This document shows, piece after piece, positions 44,711 to 53,629 of a stretch of 64,000 nucleotides of DNA. Position numbers and translations under genes: made by a program. The DNA comes from Halogeometricum rufum. GTDB taxonomy: Archaea > Halobacteriota > Halobacteria > Halobacteriales > Haloferacaceae. The notes below the pieces were generated by a model. That model was not told the origin of the DNA. It ran no database searches and saw only the letters and a program-made list of their open reading frames with translations. Position 1 is the first letter of the stretch; every line of letters begins with the position of its first letter. The stretch is taken from positions 310,001-374,000 of the forward strand of contig NZ_FOYT01000001.1 of NCBI RefSeq assembly GCF_900112175.1, written 5' to 3'.

Positions 44711-46291
44711 TCACCGCGGAATCGGAATCTCGACCAGCGTCATCGCACCGCTCTCGACGGCGTCGTCCAGCGCCGTCGCCACCTCGTCCCACGTCTCCGG
44801 GCGGTACGCCTCGACGTCGAAGCTCTCGGCGAACGCCTCGAAGTCCGGGTTCGTCAGTTCCGTCCCGAAGTGCTCGCCCGTGTGCGCCTCCTGCTTCTCG
44901 GAGATGAGGCCGTAGTCGTCGTCGTTGAAGACGACGATGGTGAACCCGAGGTCCAGTCGCGTCGCCGTCTCTATCTCCGCGGCGTTCATCAGGAAGCCGC
45001 CGTCGCCGGTGGCGACGACGACGTTCGAGTCGACGGCCAGGTCGGCGGCGACGCCGCCGGGGACGGCGATGCCCATCGACGCCAGCCCGTTCGAGACGAT
45101 GCAGGTGTTCGGTTCGTACGTCGGGTAGCCCTGCGCGATGGCCATCTTGTGACTGCCCACGTCGGAGACGAGCACGTCCTCGTCGGCCAGCGTCTCCCGG
45201 AGGTGCGGGAGGACGCCCGCGACGGAGAACGGTTCGTCGTCGTCGGGTTTCGCCGTCACGTGGTCGACGATGGTCTCGCGGTAGTCCGCACACCAGTCGG
45301 GTCCGGAGACGTCGTCGAGGCGCGCCGAGAGGGCCTCCAGCGTGGCCGAGATGTCGGCGACGACTTCCACGTCCGGGTTGTAGTGTTCGTACACCTCGGC
45401 GGGTTCGTGGTCCACGTGGACGACGCTCGTGTCGAGGTCCGGGTTCCACGACTTCGGGTCGTGTTCGGCGATGTCGTAGCCGACGGCGACGACGCAGTCG
45501 GCGCGTTCGACGGCGTCGCCCGCCTCGCCGTTCGGCCCCGAGTCCAGCGTCATGAGCGAGTTGTCGAGGCGGTCCGAGATGGCTCCCTTCCCCATGTAGG
45601 TGGCGACGACGGGCATCCCGGCCCGTTCGACGAGTTCGCGGAGGGCCTCGGCGGCGCGGGTTCGGACCGCGCCGTTGCCCGCCAGCACGAGGGGTTCCTC
45701 CGCGTCGGCGACGAGTTCGGCCGCCCGGTCCAGCGAGTGGTCGTCGGGGTCCGCGCGGCGGACGCGTTCGCGCGGCGGCAACGGGTCGGCGTCCACCGTC
45801 GCGGCCGCCACGTCCTCGGGGAACTCTAGATGGGTCGCGCCGGGCTTCTCGAACTCGGCGAGTTTGAACGCCTTCCGGACCGACTCGGCCACCGTCTCGG
45901 GTTCGGCGAGTTGGGTGTTCCACTTGACCACCTGCTCGAACGTGTCGACGATGTCGAGGGCCTGGTGGCTCTCCTTGTGGAGTCGCTCGCGGCCGCCCTG
46001 TCCGGTGATGGCGACCAGCGGGGACTTGTCGAGGTGGGCGTCGGCGACCCCCGTGAGGAGGTTGGTCGCGCCGGGACCGAGCGTCGAGAGACAGACGCCG
46101 GCGTCGCCCGTGAGGCGGCCGTGCACGTCGGCCATGAACGCCGCCCCCTGTTCGTGCCGCGTGGGAACGAACTGGACGTCAGACTCCCGGAGCGAGAACA
46201 GCAGGTCTTCGAGTTCCTCCCCCGGCAGGCCGAAGACGCGCTCGACGCCCTCGGTCTCCAGACACCGGACGAGCAGGTCCGACGCCTTCAT
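44711..46291 (-). CDS. Acetolactate synthase large subunit-like ThDP enzyme
   Basis: A 526-aa ThDP enzyme. GLPGEELEDLLF and RHEQGAAFMAD (catalytic Glu) form the Pyr domain, the centre has GKGAISD, and the ThDP pyrophosphate loop is GDGGFLMNAAEIETA...NDDDYG. Close to catabolic AlsS-type acetolactate synthases, and no small regulatory subunit is adjacent, so a fermentative or other carboligase role is more likely than valine synthesis. ATG at 46291. Confidence 0.87.
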   Translation of the reverse strand: MKASDLLVRCLETEGVERVFGLPGEELEDLLFSLRESDVQFVPTRHEQGAAFMADVHGRLTGDAGVCLSTLGPGATNLLTGVADAHLDKSPLVAITGQGGRERLHKESHQALDIVDTFEQVVKWNTQLAEPETVAESVRKAFKLAEFEKPGATHLEFPEDVAAATVDADPLPPRERVRRADPDDHSLDRAAELVADAEEPLVLAGNGAVRTRAAEALRELVERAGMPVVATYMGKGAISDRLDNSLMTLDSGPNGEAGDAVERADCVVAVGYDIAEHDPKSWNPDLDTSVVHVDHEPAEVYEHYNPDVEVVADISATLEALSARLDDVSGPDWCADYRETIVDHVTAKPDDDEPFSVAGVLPHLRETLADEDVLVSDVGSHKMAIAQGYPTYEPNTCIVSNGLASMGIAVPGGVAADLAVDSNVVVATGDGGFLMNAAEIETATRLDLGFTIVVFNDDDYGLISEKQEAHTGEHFGTELTNPDFEAFAESFDVEAYRPETWDEVATALDDAVESGAMTLVEIPIPR

Positions 46292-46416
46292 CGTGACCGC
46301 CCGTGGGGTCCGGACTCGGTCGGCGTCGCTGTCGCGTCTCCGCCGGCGGCGTCGCGGGTTGGCTTCATGTGTCTCGGCAGGGACGGCGGCGCAAAGAACG
46401 TGTTCGCCGTTCGCTC

Positions 46417-46833
46417 TCAGCCCTCGATTCGTCCCGCGATGTCGTCCAGTTCCTCGTCGGAGAGGTCGGGACGACCGCCGGCGACGCCGTGGATGGGGCC
46501 GCCGCCGTCGCCGTCGAACCGCGGAATCAGTTCGACGTGCAGGTGCAACACGTCCTGCCCGGCCGCCTCGCCGTCGTCGATACCGACCGTGAGGGCGTCG
46601 GCGTCCACCGCGTCCTCGACGCGTCCCACGAGGGCGTGGACGGTGGCGAACAGGTCTCTCGTCTGGTCGTCCGGCAGGTCGTCCAACCGCGCGTAGTGGT
46701 CCTTCGGGGCGACGACCGTGTGACCGGGTGCGACCGGGTCCGGGTCGAGGAACGCGAGCGTCTCGCGCGTCTCGTGGATGATTCGACCGTGGACGTCTCT
46801 GGCGGCGACGTCACAGAGCACACATTCTCCCAT
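46417..46833 (-). CDS. HIT family protein with altered histidine triad
   Basis: A 138-aa HIT protein. N-terminal CVLCDVAARDVHGRII has a CxxC, then GHTVVAPKDHYARL, and the triad reads HLHVELIPRF: the third His is Glu. HIT proteins hydrolyse nucleotide phosphoramidates or dinucleotides; the central His is kept. The C-terminal 33 codons are nearly identical to those of the next HIT gene. Paralogous, 60 bp apart. Confidence 0.9.
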   Translation of the reverse strand: MGECVLCDVAARDVHGRIIHETRETLAFLDPDPVAPGHTVVAPKDHYARLDDLPDDQTRDLFATVHALVGRVEDAVDADALTVGIDDGEAAGQDVLHLHVELIPRFDGDGGGPIHGVAGGRPDLSDEELDDIAGRIEG

Positions 46834-46893
46834 GCCGTCGTCGTGGCGTTCCACGACGAAGAACGTACCTCGGCCGTGTGTCGTGGCCGCCAG

Positions 46894-47316
46894 TCAGTCC
46901 CGCTCGATTCGTCCCGCGATGTCGTCCAGTTCCCCGTCGGAGAGGTCGGGGCGACCGCCGGCGACGCCGTGGATGGGGCCGCCGCCGTCGCCGTCGAACC
47001 GGGGGACGAGGTGGACGTGGACGTGCGGCACCTCCTGGCCGGCGGCAGCGCCGTCGTTGACGCCGACGGTGAGTCCGTCCGCGTCCACGGCGTCTTCGAC
47101 GCGCGGCGTGAGTTCGTCGACCGCGGCCCACAGGTCGGCGGCCGCCTCGTCCGGCAGGTCGCGGAGGCGTTCGTGCGCCTCCTTCGGGACGACCAGCGTG
47201 TGCCCCGGAGCGAGGGGGTTCGCGTCGAGGAACGCGATGGTCGTGTCCGTCTCGTAGACGACGCGCGCCGGGATGTCGCCGGCGACGATCTGCTCGAAGA
47301 TGGTGGGTTCGCTCAC
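46894..47316 (-). CDS. HIT family protein with canonical triad
   Basis: A 140-aa HIT protein starting at GTG 47316 (IFEQIVAGDIPARVVYE, then GHTLVVPKEAHERL). The triad HVHVHLVPRF is canonical, so catalysis is likely intact. It is upstream of the HIT paralogue with a Glu in the triad. A nucleotide-binding hydrolase or transferase acting on AMP derivatives; substrate unknown. Confidence 0.92.
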   Translation of the reverse strand: MSEPTIFEQIVAGDIPARVVYETDTTIAFLDANPLAPGHTLVVPKEAHERLRDLPDEAAADLWAAVDELTPRVEDAVDADGLTVGVNDGAAAGQEVPHVHVHLVPRFDGDGGGPIHGVAGGRPDLSDGELDDIAGRIERD

Positions 47317-47433
47317 GTCCGGGCGGTCGGCCGGATTCGGCAAGTAGGTTCGGGTCACCGCGTGGTCGGCGCCGTCCGTCTCGCCGGGGGAACACCCCTT
47401 TGTAGGAGCAGTCGAAACGACCGCCACCGTTCC

Positions 47434-48684
47434 ATGTCGGTAGCGCTGGCCACCGCTGGCATCGTCGTCGCACTGTTCGTCGGATTCAACATCGGCGGTT
47501 CCTCGACGGGCGTCGCGTTCGGTCCCGCCGTCGGGAGCCGTCTCGTCCGAAAGGCGACGGCCGCGGCGCTGTTCACCACGTTCGCACTCCTCGGCGCGTG
47601 GACCGTCGGCCGAAACGTCATCGACACCATGAGCAACAGCATCGTCCCGGCGACTCAGTTCTCGCCGGTCGCGAGCGTCGGCGTCCTCTTCTTCACCGGT
47701 CTGTCGCTGCTCGTCTCGAACCTCTACGGCGTTCCCGCGTCGACGTCGATGACCGCCGTCGGGGCCATCGTGGGGCTGGGACTCGCGACGGGAACGCTCA
47801 ACGAGGCGCTGATGTTCACCATCGTCTCGGCCTGGATCGTCGCACCGTTGGTCGGATTCGTCTGCGGCGCGGTCATCGGTCGGTACCTCTACCCGTATCT
47901 CGACCGCTGGTTCGCCTTCACCCGGTTCGAGTCGCACCTCTTCGAGGTGGACAACTCGGGGTCCGTCCCCCGACCGCAGTTCAACGACGACGCGTCGCCG
48001 CGCGACATCGTCGGCTCTCTCGTCGTCGTCTTCATCGCCTGTTACATGGGGTTCTCGGCGGGGGCGTCGAACGCGGCGAACGCCGTCGCGCCGCTGGTCG
48101 GCGCGCAGGGTCCACTGACCGTCGATCAGGGCGTCCTCTTGGCCGTCGCCGCCTTCGGACTCGGCGGATTCACCATCGCGCGCCGGACGCTCGATACCGT
48201 CGGCGACGACATCACCGAACTCCCGATACTGGCGGCACTCGTCGTCTCCGTCGTCGGCGGGACCATCATCACGGTGCTGTCGGCGCTCGGGATTCCCGCG
48301 AGTCTGGCCGTCAGCACCACCTGCTGCATCATCGGCCTCGGGTGGGGACGCGCGAGTCGGTCGGCGACGGTCGTCGACATCGCCACCCCGGCCGAGAACC
48401 GCGAACGGGACCTCGACGTCTCGACGGGCGCACTCGTCACCTCCCGCGACGAGGACGTCCCCACGAGTCCCACCGTCGGCGACTTGGCTCGGGGGGAGGC
48501 CCCGCCCGAACGGTCGGACGAGGAGGTCCCCGAGGTTCCGGACATCGGCGCGGCGGACGCGGCCGAACTGGACCGGAAGAGCCTGTTCGACCCGAGCGCG
48601 GTCAAGCGCATCGCGGCGCTGTGGGTCATCACCCCGTCGCTCGCCGTCGCGGGGTCGTACCCGCTGTTCCTGTTGGTGCTGTGA
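47434..48684 (+). CDS. Inorganic phosphate transporter, PiT family
   Basis: A 416-aa membrane transporter. The family signature occurs twice as inverted halves: VGFNIGGSSTGVAFGPAVGSRLVRK near the N-terminus and MGFSAGASNAANAVAPLVG in the second half, where GASNxANxVAPLVG is the phosphate signature. A cytoplasmic loop (about 305-385) separates it from the last helix. It takes up phosphate by ion symport. Starts at ATG 47434. Confidence 0.92.
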   Translation: MSVALATAGIVVALFVGFNIGGSSTGVAFGPAVGSRLVRKATAAALFTTFALLGAWTVGRNVIDTMSNSIVPATQFSPVASVGVLFFTGLSLLVSNLYGVPASTSMTAVGAIVGLGLATGTLNEALMFTIVSAWIVAPLVGFVCGAVIGRYLYPYLDRWFAFTRFESHLFEVDNSGSVPRPQFNDDASPRDIVGSLVVVFIACYMGFSAGASNAANAVAPLVGAQGPLTVDQGVLLAVAAFGLGGFTIARRTLDTVGDDITELPILAALVVSVVGGTIITVLSALGIPASLAVSTTCCIIGLGWGRASRSATVVDIATPAENRERDLDVSTGALVTSRDEDVPTSPTVGDLARGEAPPERSDEEVPEVPDIGAADAAELDRKSLFDPSAVKRIAALWVITPSLAVAGSYPLFLLVL

Positions 48685-48706
48685 GCGCCGCCCCGCGCTC
48701 CCCTCC

Positions 48707-49048
48707 TCAGGGCAGGCGCGCCCGAATCGCCGCGCGGTACTCCGCGTCGGTGTAGCCGAGTCGCGAGAGCCACACGTCCTGATAGGAGGGGTGAAGCAGG
48801 GGCAGAAGCGTCACGTCGAACGCGTCGAGGGCGACCGGTTCCAGCACCGAGTCGAGGAAGCCGTCGAGTTCCCGGCCGTCGAACGCGAGCATCGTCGCCG
48901 TCGCGTGCTTTCCGGTCGAGACCACCACCTCGGGGTCGACTTCGGCCACCTCGGTTTCGAGGTGGCTCCGGCAGTTCGCGCGTTCGGCCGCCGTCGGTTC
49001 GCGGTTCGACCCCGCGCCGTCGCACGGGAAGCACTTCACCGGTTCGTG
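48707..49048 (-). pseudogene. C-terminal fragment of uracil-DNA glycosylase
   Basis: About 110 codons of a family 4/5 UDG: VKCFPCDGAGSNREPT with two cluster-type Cys, ERANCRSHL with another, and motif HPS in LLPLLHPSYQD. The N-terminal half is missing; the fragment begins abruptly at AT-rich DNA. The matching N-terminal half lies on the same strand at 53630-53952, so the gene was split by the insertion between them. One base also seems missing near 49041 (ACGAACCGG), so the frame would not be restored by simple excision. Confidence 0.88.
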
Positions 49049-49422
49049 AAATTAATCACATCTATAATTTTTATATGTATTAGATAGACTGGAAGTACGG
49101 GTGTTAGTAGCACAATCCAGCAGAGCCAACACCAGTCGGCATTCCAGTTGAGACTTTCATAATTTGGTTGCCGTTCCAAAACTAGCCGCGAGTTCAGATA
49201 GATGTGTTCGTGAGAGTCCTCTCGGGACTCTAAGCGAGACTAGACGGCTGACTCTGTTCATATCGGTAAAGCGACTTTGGATAGTACGCAGAACGTACTA
49301 ATCATATTGAATACTCTAATCTGTATACCGTCACAGAGGGAATACACCACCCTCCTCACTAGAACTTGTCATCGGTGTTCAAAGATAGATTTATGTTATT
49401 TTAATGGTTTTTCCGACTTATC
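49049..49422. other. AT-rich non-coding left end of the insert
   Basis: No gene seen. Two perfect hairpins: AGAGTCC-TCTCG-GGACTCT at 49213-49231 and TAGTACG-CAGAA-CGTACTA at 49282-49300. A TATA-like TTTATGTTAT near 49390-49400 sits about 27 nt before the helicase GTG start. The hairpins could mark recombination, a small RNA, or regulation. Confidence 0.6.
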
Positions 49423-52353
49423 GTGACCAACGTCCTTGAAGCAGACATAGACTGGACAGACCCGCAACAGCGAGTCATCCAACACCAAGACGGCCCTCTC
49501 CAAGTTGCCGCATGCGCTGGATCTGGCAAGACCCACACAATCTCCGCCAGAATCGCCCACATGGTATCTAATGGGGTTCCACGAGACAATATCGTTGCGT
49601 TCACCTTTACTGAAAATGCCGCAGATGAACTAAAGGTGAGAATTCGTTACTGGATGGAACAGGCTGGCCTTGACGACGAAGGTCTCGGCGATATGTTCAT
49701 CGGCACTATCCATTCCTTCTGTCAGCAGTTACTACACGATCATCGAACAGAAACCCTCAGCTACGACATAATGGGAGAGAATGAACGACGAGCATTCATT
49801 CTCAACCACTTCTTTGACTTAGGACTTCACGAAATGAGTCCTTCCCACCCAGACAACACCTACAGGAAGGTGAAATGGTTCACTGAAGATCTCGATACTC
49901 TCCGTCGAGAGATGATTGTTGGAGAGGCAGATGCTTCTCAGGATAGTACTACCGAAGATCTCATGGAGGCTTATCACACCTATCAAGATATTCTTGACGA
50001 GTATCATTTCTTTGATCATCAGGAGCTCATCTATCGTGCCGTGCAAATGCTTTCTGAGGACGATGATGTACGAGAGAAAGTACAGGATCAATACCAGTAT
50101 CTGATCGTTGATGAATATCAAGACGTGAACAACATACAGGAACAATTAGTTCAGCTTCTCACCGGAGAGGACCAGAACCTGTGTGTTGTCGGAGATGATG
50201 ATCAATCCATCTATGGTTGGCGTGGAGCTCAACCCGCAAGCTTCATTAATTTCACAGAACGGTACGACGCAGAACAGGAAGTTCTAGCTGAAAACTTCCG
50301 GTCTACAGAACCAATAGTGGAACTCGCGCGGGAATTCATCGAGCAAAACGATAATCGTGTTGAAAAGCCGATGAATACCAATCATCCGGGGCAAGTAGGA
50401 GATATCTATCAACACTACTTCGACACTCAACAAGGTGAAATAGACTTCATCATGGATCGAATTGAAGAGGTAGTTGGAACTGTATATACTGATTCCGGAG
50501 GTAACGAACACACGGTTCGCTACGGCGATATTGGTATTCTGTTCCGTCGGAAGCGATTCATGGATGAGTTCCAAGACGCGATGAGAGACCGAGACATCCC
50601 CTATACTGTTCAGGGTGACAACGGGCTATTCGCACACCCTATCACTCACTTTGTACGTCTTGCATTCGGATATATTGCTAGAGGAGAAGATAACGGATTC
50701 GAGATAATAGATGGTGAACAGTCGAACGTTAACCAGGGAGACATCCAGACATTTGAGATAACTGAACGCCGGCTTCGAGGAGTCATTCGAAATACCGGGC
50801 CGCTACGAGACCGAGAAGACATCATTGTCGAGAAACTGAACGAAATCCAAGAATGGTACGCGGATCCCACGAGTAGGCGCATTGAACCTCAGGAGGAACT
50901 CCACAAAATCCTCCAAGCAATGGGCATTGCTAACGAAACAGAAGATAATGATGGAGTGAATGAAGGATTTGAGGAACCTGTGATGTACTCTCTCGGTCTC
51001 ATCAGTGAACTCATCAAAGACTTCGAATCTGTCTACGAAATCATCTTCCCCGATCAGATTACTGACTTAGTTCAATTCCTTGACCACGCCTACTTTTATG
51101 GTCGATCCGAAGTCGATGACCCCACGCTTGTTGATGCAGTTGATCTCTCTACTATCCATAATTCAAAGGGGAAGCAATACGCCGCGGTGTTCGTTCCTAC
51201 AATGTTCATCTACGGATTTGCAAATGAGAATCAAGGAGGAACTCGGGCATTTATGCGAGGTCAGGAGTGGATTGATGAAGACATATTCGATTACGAGAAC
51301 TACCAAGATACCAACGAAGGACTCCGCCGTTTATTCTATGTTGCTCTCACCCGTGCTGAAAAATACCTCACAATCACTGGTGCATCTGATAATCCAGGCT
51401 ACGAGAATAACTACTCTCCATCACAGTTCTACAACGAATTACTAAGTCTTGATCATCCTTCTGTTTTAACAGACACTGTCCCAGACCCTGCGCCACGAGA
51501 ACGTCAGGAATTACAAGAAGCGGGGAGAGACATCGTCTACCCCACCTCGTTTAGTGATCTTCGGTACTATCAGAAGTGCCCGTACGACTACAAACTGCGT
51601 CAAGTCTACGGGTTCGCTCCACCAATTGACCAAGCATTCGGCTTTGGATTTGCAGTGCACGATCTCCTTCGAGAGATGCATCAGCGACATACTGAGGATA
51701 ACAACGAATTTCCCATCTCTCCAGGAGAAATCCGAAACCGAGTCCAAGACTCCGACAGATTCCACCTACGGTATGCATCGGGGCAAATTGATGAAAATCT
51801 CCGTGAGGCCGCTGAAGAGATGCTTACCAACTACGCAGAGAACTATCGAGAAGACATGATAAGTGCATACCGTGCAGAAGTCCCATTCGAGATCTTGGTC
51901 GGGGATGAAAACGAACAAGGGGCAACAGCACTGGTCTCAGGCGAAATTGACCTATTGGAACACAAGAACCCTCACACCCAAGAAATCGAAGAAGTAGACA
52001 TCATTGATTTCAAAACGAGTGAACGGCCCGAAGATAACAGCCCTGATGCCCGAGACAATGCGTTCCAAGTCCACCTATACGGTGTCGCTACCAGGAGCGA
52101 CTTTAATCCTGATGCGACAGAGGGATACATTCACTATTTAAACCACGACCCAGAAGATGATGGGACCCTCGGTGAAAACAACGAAGAACGCGTCCCAGTT
52201 GATCTGTCCGAAACTGATCTTGACCGCGTTCAGATGTTGGTAGAGGATAGAGTTAATGAGATCGCTCAACGGCGATTCTTCCCGGACCCTGATGAAGAGA
52301 AATGTGAAACCTGCGACTTCAATGGAATTTGCCCCCACGCAGAAACCGAATAG
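49423..52353 (+). CDS. UvrD-like SF1 helicase fused to RecB/Cas4-type Fe-S nuclease
   Basis: A 976-aa protein. Helicase: Q-motif TDPQQR, Walker A ACAGSGKTHT (Lys36), DEYQD at 230-234, GDDDQSIYGWRGA near 256-269, STIHNSKGKQ near 576-585, LTRAEK near 642-647. Nuclease (about 700-976): metal residues in SGEIDLLEH (Asp843) and DIIDFKTSE (Asp862, Lys864), Cys719 plus Cys961, 964, 970 (Cx2Cx5C), the AddB/Cas4 4Fe-4S pattern. Acts on DNA ends or foreign DNA. GTG start; convergent with the methyltransferase. Confidence 0.93.
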   Translation: MTNVLEADIDWTDPQQRVIQHQDGPLQVAACAGSGKTHTISARIAHMVSNGVPRDNIVAFTFTENAADELKVRIRYWMEQAGLDDEGLGDMFIGTIHSFCQQLLHDHRTETLSYDIMGENERRAFILNHFFDLGLHEMSPSHPDNTYRKVKWFTEDLDTLRREMIVGEADASQDSTTEDLMEAYHTYQDILDEYHFFDHQELIYRAVQMLSEDDDVREKVQDQYQYLIVDEYQDVNNIQEQLVQLLTGEDQNLCVVGDDDQSIYGWRGAQPASFINFTERYDAEQEVLAENFRSTEPIVELAREFIEQNDNRVEKPMNTNHPGQVGDIYQHYFDTQQGEIDFIMDRIEEVVGTVYTDSGGNEHTVRYGDIGILFRRKRFMDEFQDAMRDRDIPYTVQGDNGLFAHPITHFVRLAFGYIARGEDNGFEIIDGEQSNVNQGDIQTFEITERRLRGVIRNTGPLRDREDIIVEKLNEIQEWYADPTSRRIEPQEELHKILQAMGIANETEDNDGVNEGFEEPVMYSLGLISELIKDFESVYEIIFPDQITDLVQFLDHAYFYGRSEVDDPTLVDAVDLSTIHNSKGKQYAAVFVPTMFIYGFANENQGGTRAFMRGQEWIDEDIFDYENYQDTNEGLRRLFYVALTRAEKYLTITGASDNPGYENNYSPSQFYNELLSLDHPSVLTDTVPDPAPRERQELQEAGRDIVYPTSFSDLRYYQKCPYDYKLRQVYGFAPPIDQAFGFGFAVHDLLREMHQRHTEDNNEFPISPGEIRNRVQDSDRFHLRYASGQIDENLREAAEEMLTNYAENYREDMISAYRAEVPFEILVGDENEQGATALVSGEIDLLEHKNPHTQEIEEVDIIDFKTSERPEDNSPDARDNAFQVHLYGVATRSDFNPDATEGYIHYLNHDPEDDGTLGENNEERVPVDLSETDLDRVQMLVEDRVNEIAQRRFFPDPDEEKCETCDFNGICPHAETE

Positions 52354-52365
52354 ATTGACCTAGAA

Positions 52366-53532
52366 TCACGCCTTAGCTGGGCGTTTTACGTGATCTTCCA
52401 GCTCATCTTGAGCAACGCGTTCTGGCCACGCAAATGGATCGTCCTCTTCCTCAGCTTCAACCCGAAGGCCGCCTTCCAATCCCTGTAGATGTGCTTCAAT
52501 CGCCCACCCTAGGTGATAAGCCAGCTTCGGTGGAACTGCGTTCCCAATCTGTTGGGCGACTCGCCACTGATGTTGTCGGCCCTGTATGGTGTAATCATCA
52601 GGTATTGTCTGGAGCCTCGCTCCCTCTCTGAGTGTTATCGCTCGGTTTTCAGAAGGATGCAAGTGACGTCCTTTCATCGGCTTATGAAAACCAGTTCGAA
52701 TCGTAACCGCAGGTTCGTCCATCCAGAGACGCCCAAATAGATCCGTACCGCCGCTTTCGTACCCTTTCCAGCACTCTGGAAGCAATTCTTCGGGAATATC
52801 AAATCGGTTTCCACCCTCAGGAACTGCTTCCATTCTCTTGATAGTTTTTTCCGAAAAGTTCCGAGTATTATGCCAGTTCTCGTTGTTTGGTTTCGTGGGT
52901 AAGTCAGCAATTGCGTCTCTTACCGTCCGTACAGGTTCTGAAGTCGTCGCAGGAAACACAGGTGTCCCTAGCCTACTCCCAATAATGAATGCTCGATGCC
53001 GTCGCTGCGGTACCCCATATTTGTGTGCCCATAGTCGGTCAACTACGGTGTTGTACCCCATCTCTTCCGCCTGAGCCACTACTTCCGATCCTTCTTTTGA
53101 GTCTAGAAACCGCGGGACGTTCTCAATTAAGAATAGGTCTGGTTGTATATCATTTACTGTTCGCATAAACTCTTCCCAGAGCTGGTTCCGATCGTCATCT
53201 AACTCATCAGTCTTTGTACTGTTGAGGTTTGAAAATCCCTGACATGGAGGGCCTCCAACGACGACGTCGGCATCGCTCCATTCTGTGAACGACTCAATTT
53301 GGGTGATATCTTCGTTAATCACCTCTGCGTCTGGGAAGTGATGCTCTACAGTAGCAGCTGCGTCTTCATTATTATCAACGGCTAATACTGTACGGAATCC
53401 ATTCCCAGGTGTCGTTAACCCCTCATATTTGAGGTCTCCTATTCCATTCAATCGATCAGGCTGCTCTAATCCAAGGGATAGTCCGCCAAGACCGCTAAAT
53501 AAATCAACAAGACGATGAGCCTCACCACTCAT
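52366..53532 (-). CDS. DNA (cytosine-5)-methyltransferase
   Basis: A 388-aa Dcm-type enzyme. Motif I LVDLFSGLGGLSLG, catalytic Cys97 in GGPPCQGFS (IV), ENVPRF (VI), QRRHR (VIII), and motifs IX/X with RLQTIPDDY and IGNAVPPKLA. The target-recognition region (about residues 235-290) lies between VIII and IX and is short. It modifies cytosine in an unknown site, with SAM. No restriction nuclease gene of the usual kind is adjacent; the helicase-nuclease may take that part. Confidence 0.95.
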   Translation of the reverse strand: MSGEAHRLVDLFSGLGGLSLGLEQPDRLNGIGDLKYEGLTTPGNGFRTVLAVDNNEDAAATVEHHFPDAEVINEDITQIESFTEWSDADVVVGGPPCQGFSNLNSTKTDELDDDRNQLWEEFMRTVNDIQPDLFLIENVPRFLDSKEGSEVVAQAEEMGYNTVVDRLWAHKYGVPQRRHRAFIIGSRLGTPVFPATTSEPVRTVRDAIADLPTKPNNENWHNTRNFSEKTIKRMEAVPEGGNRFDIPEELLPECWKGYESGGTDLFGRLWMDEPAVTIRTGFHKPMKGRHLHPSENRAITLREGARLQTIPDDYTIQGRQHQWRVAQQIGNAVPPKLAYHLGWAIEAHLQGLEGGLRVEAEEEDDPFAWPERVAQDELEDHVKRPAKA

Positions 53533-53629
53533 GTCTTATATTGTTATATCGACTCAAGATTAAGTTTACGTATAGGAGTCATATTGGGGCTTAGATCCGT
53601 TGAGTAACCTGAAAACCACAGTTCAAACA

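Larger units (their letters stand above)
49049..53629. mobile_element. Horizontally acquired defence-type insert in the UDG gene
   Basis: About 4.6 kb, visibly AT-richer and with different codon use (AGA, ATA, TTA, CTA frequent) than both flanks. It holds two convergent genes and about 375 bp of non-coding DNA on the left. A 3-bp GTG is present at both edges (49046-49048, 53630-53632), possibly a target repeat or microhomology. No integrase, transposase or terminal inverted repeat was seen, so the mechanism is unknown. Boundaries are inferred from where UDG coding stops. Confidence 0.8.
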
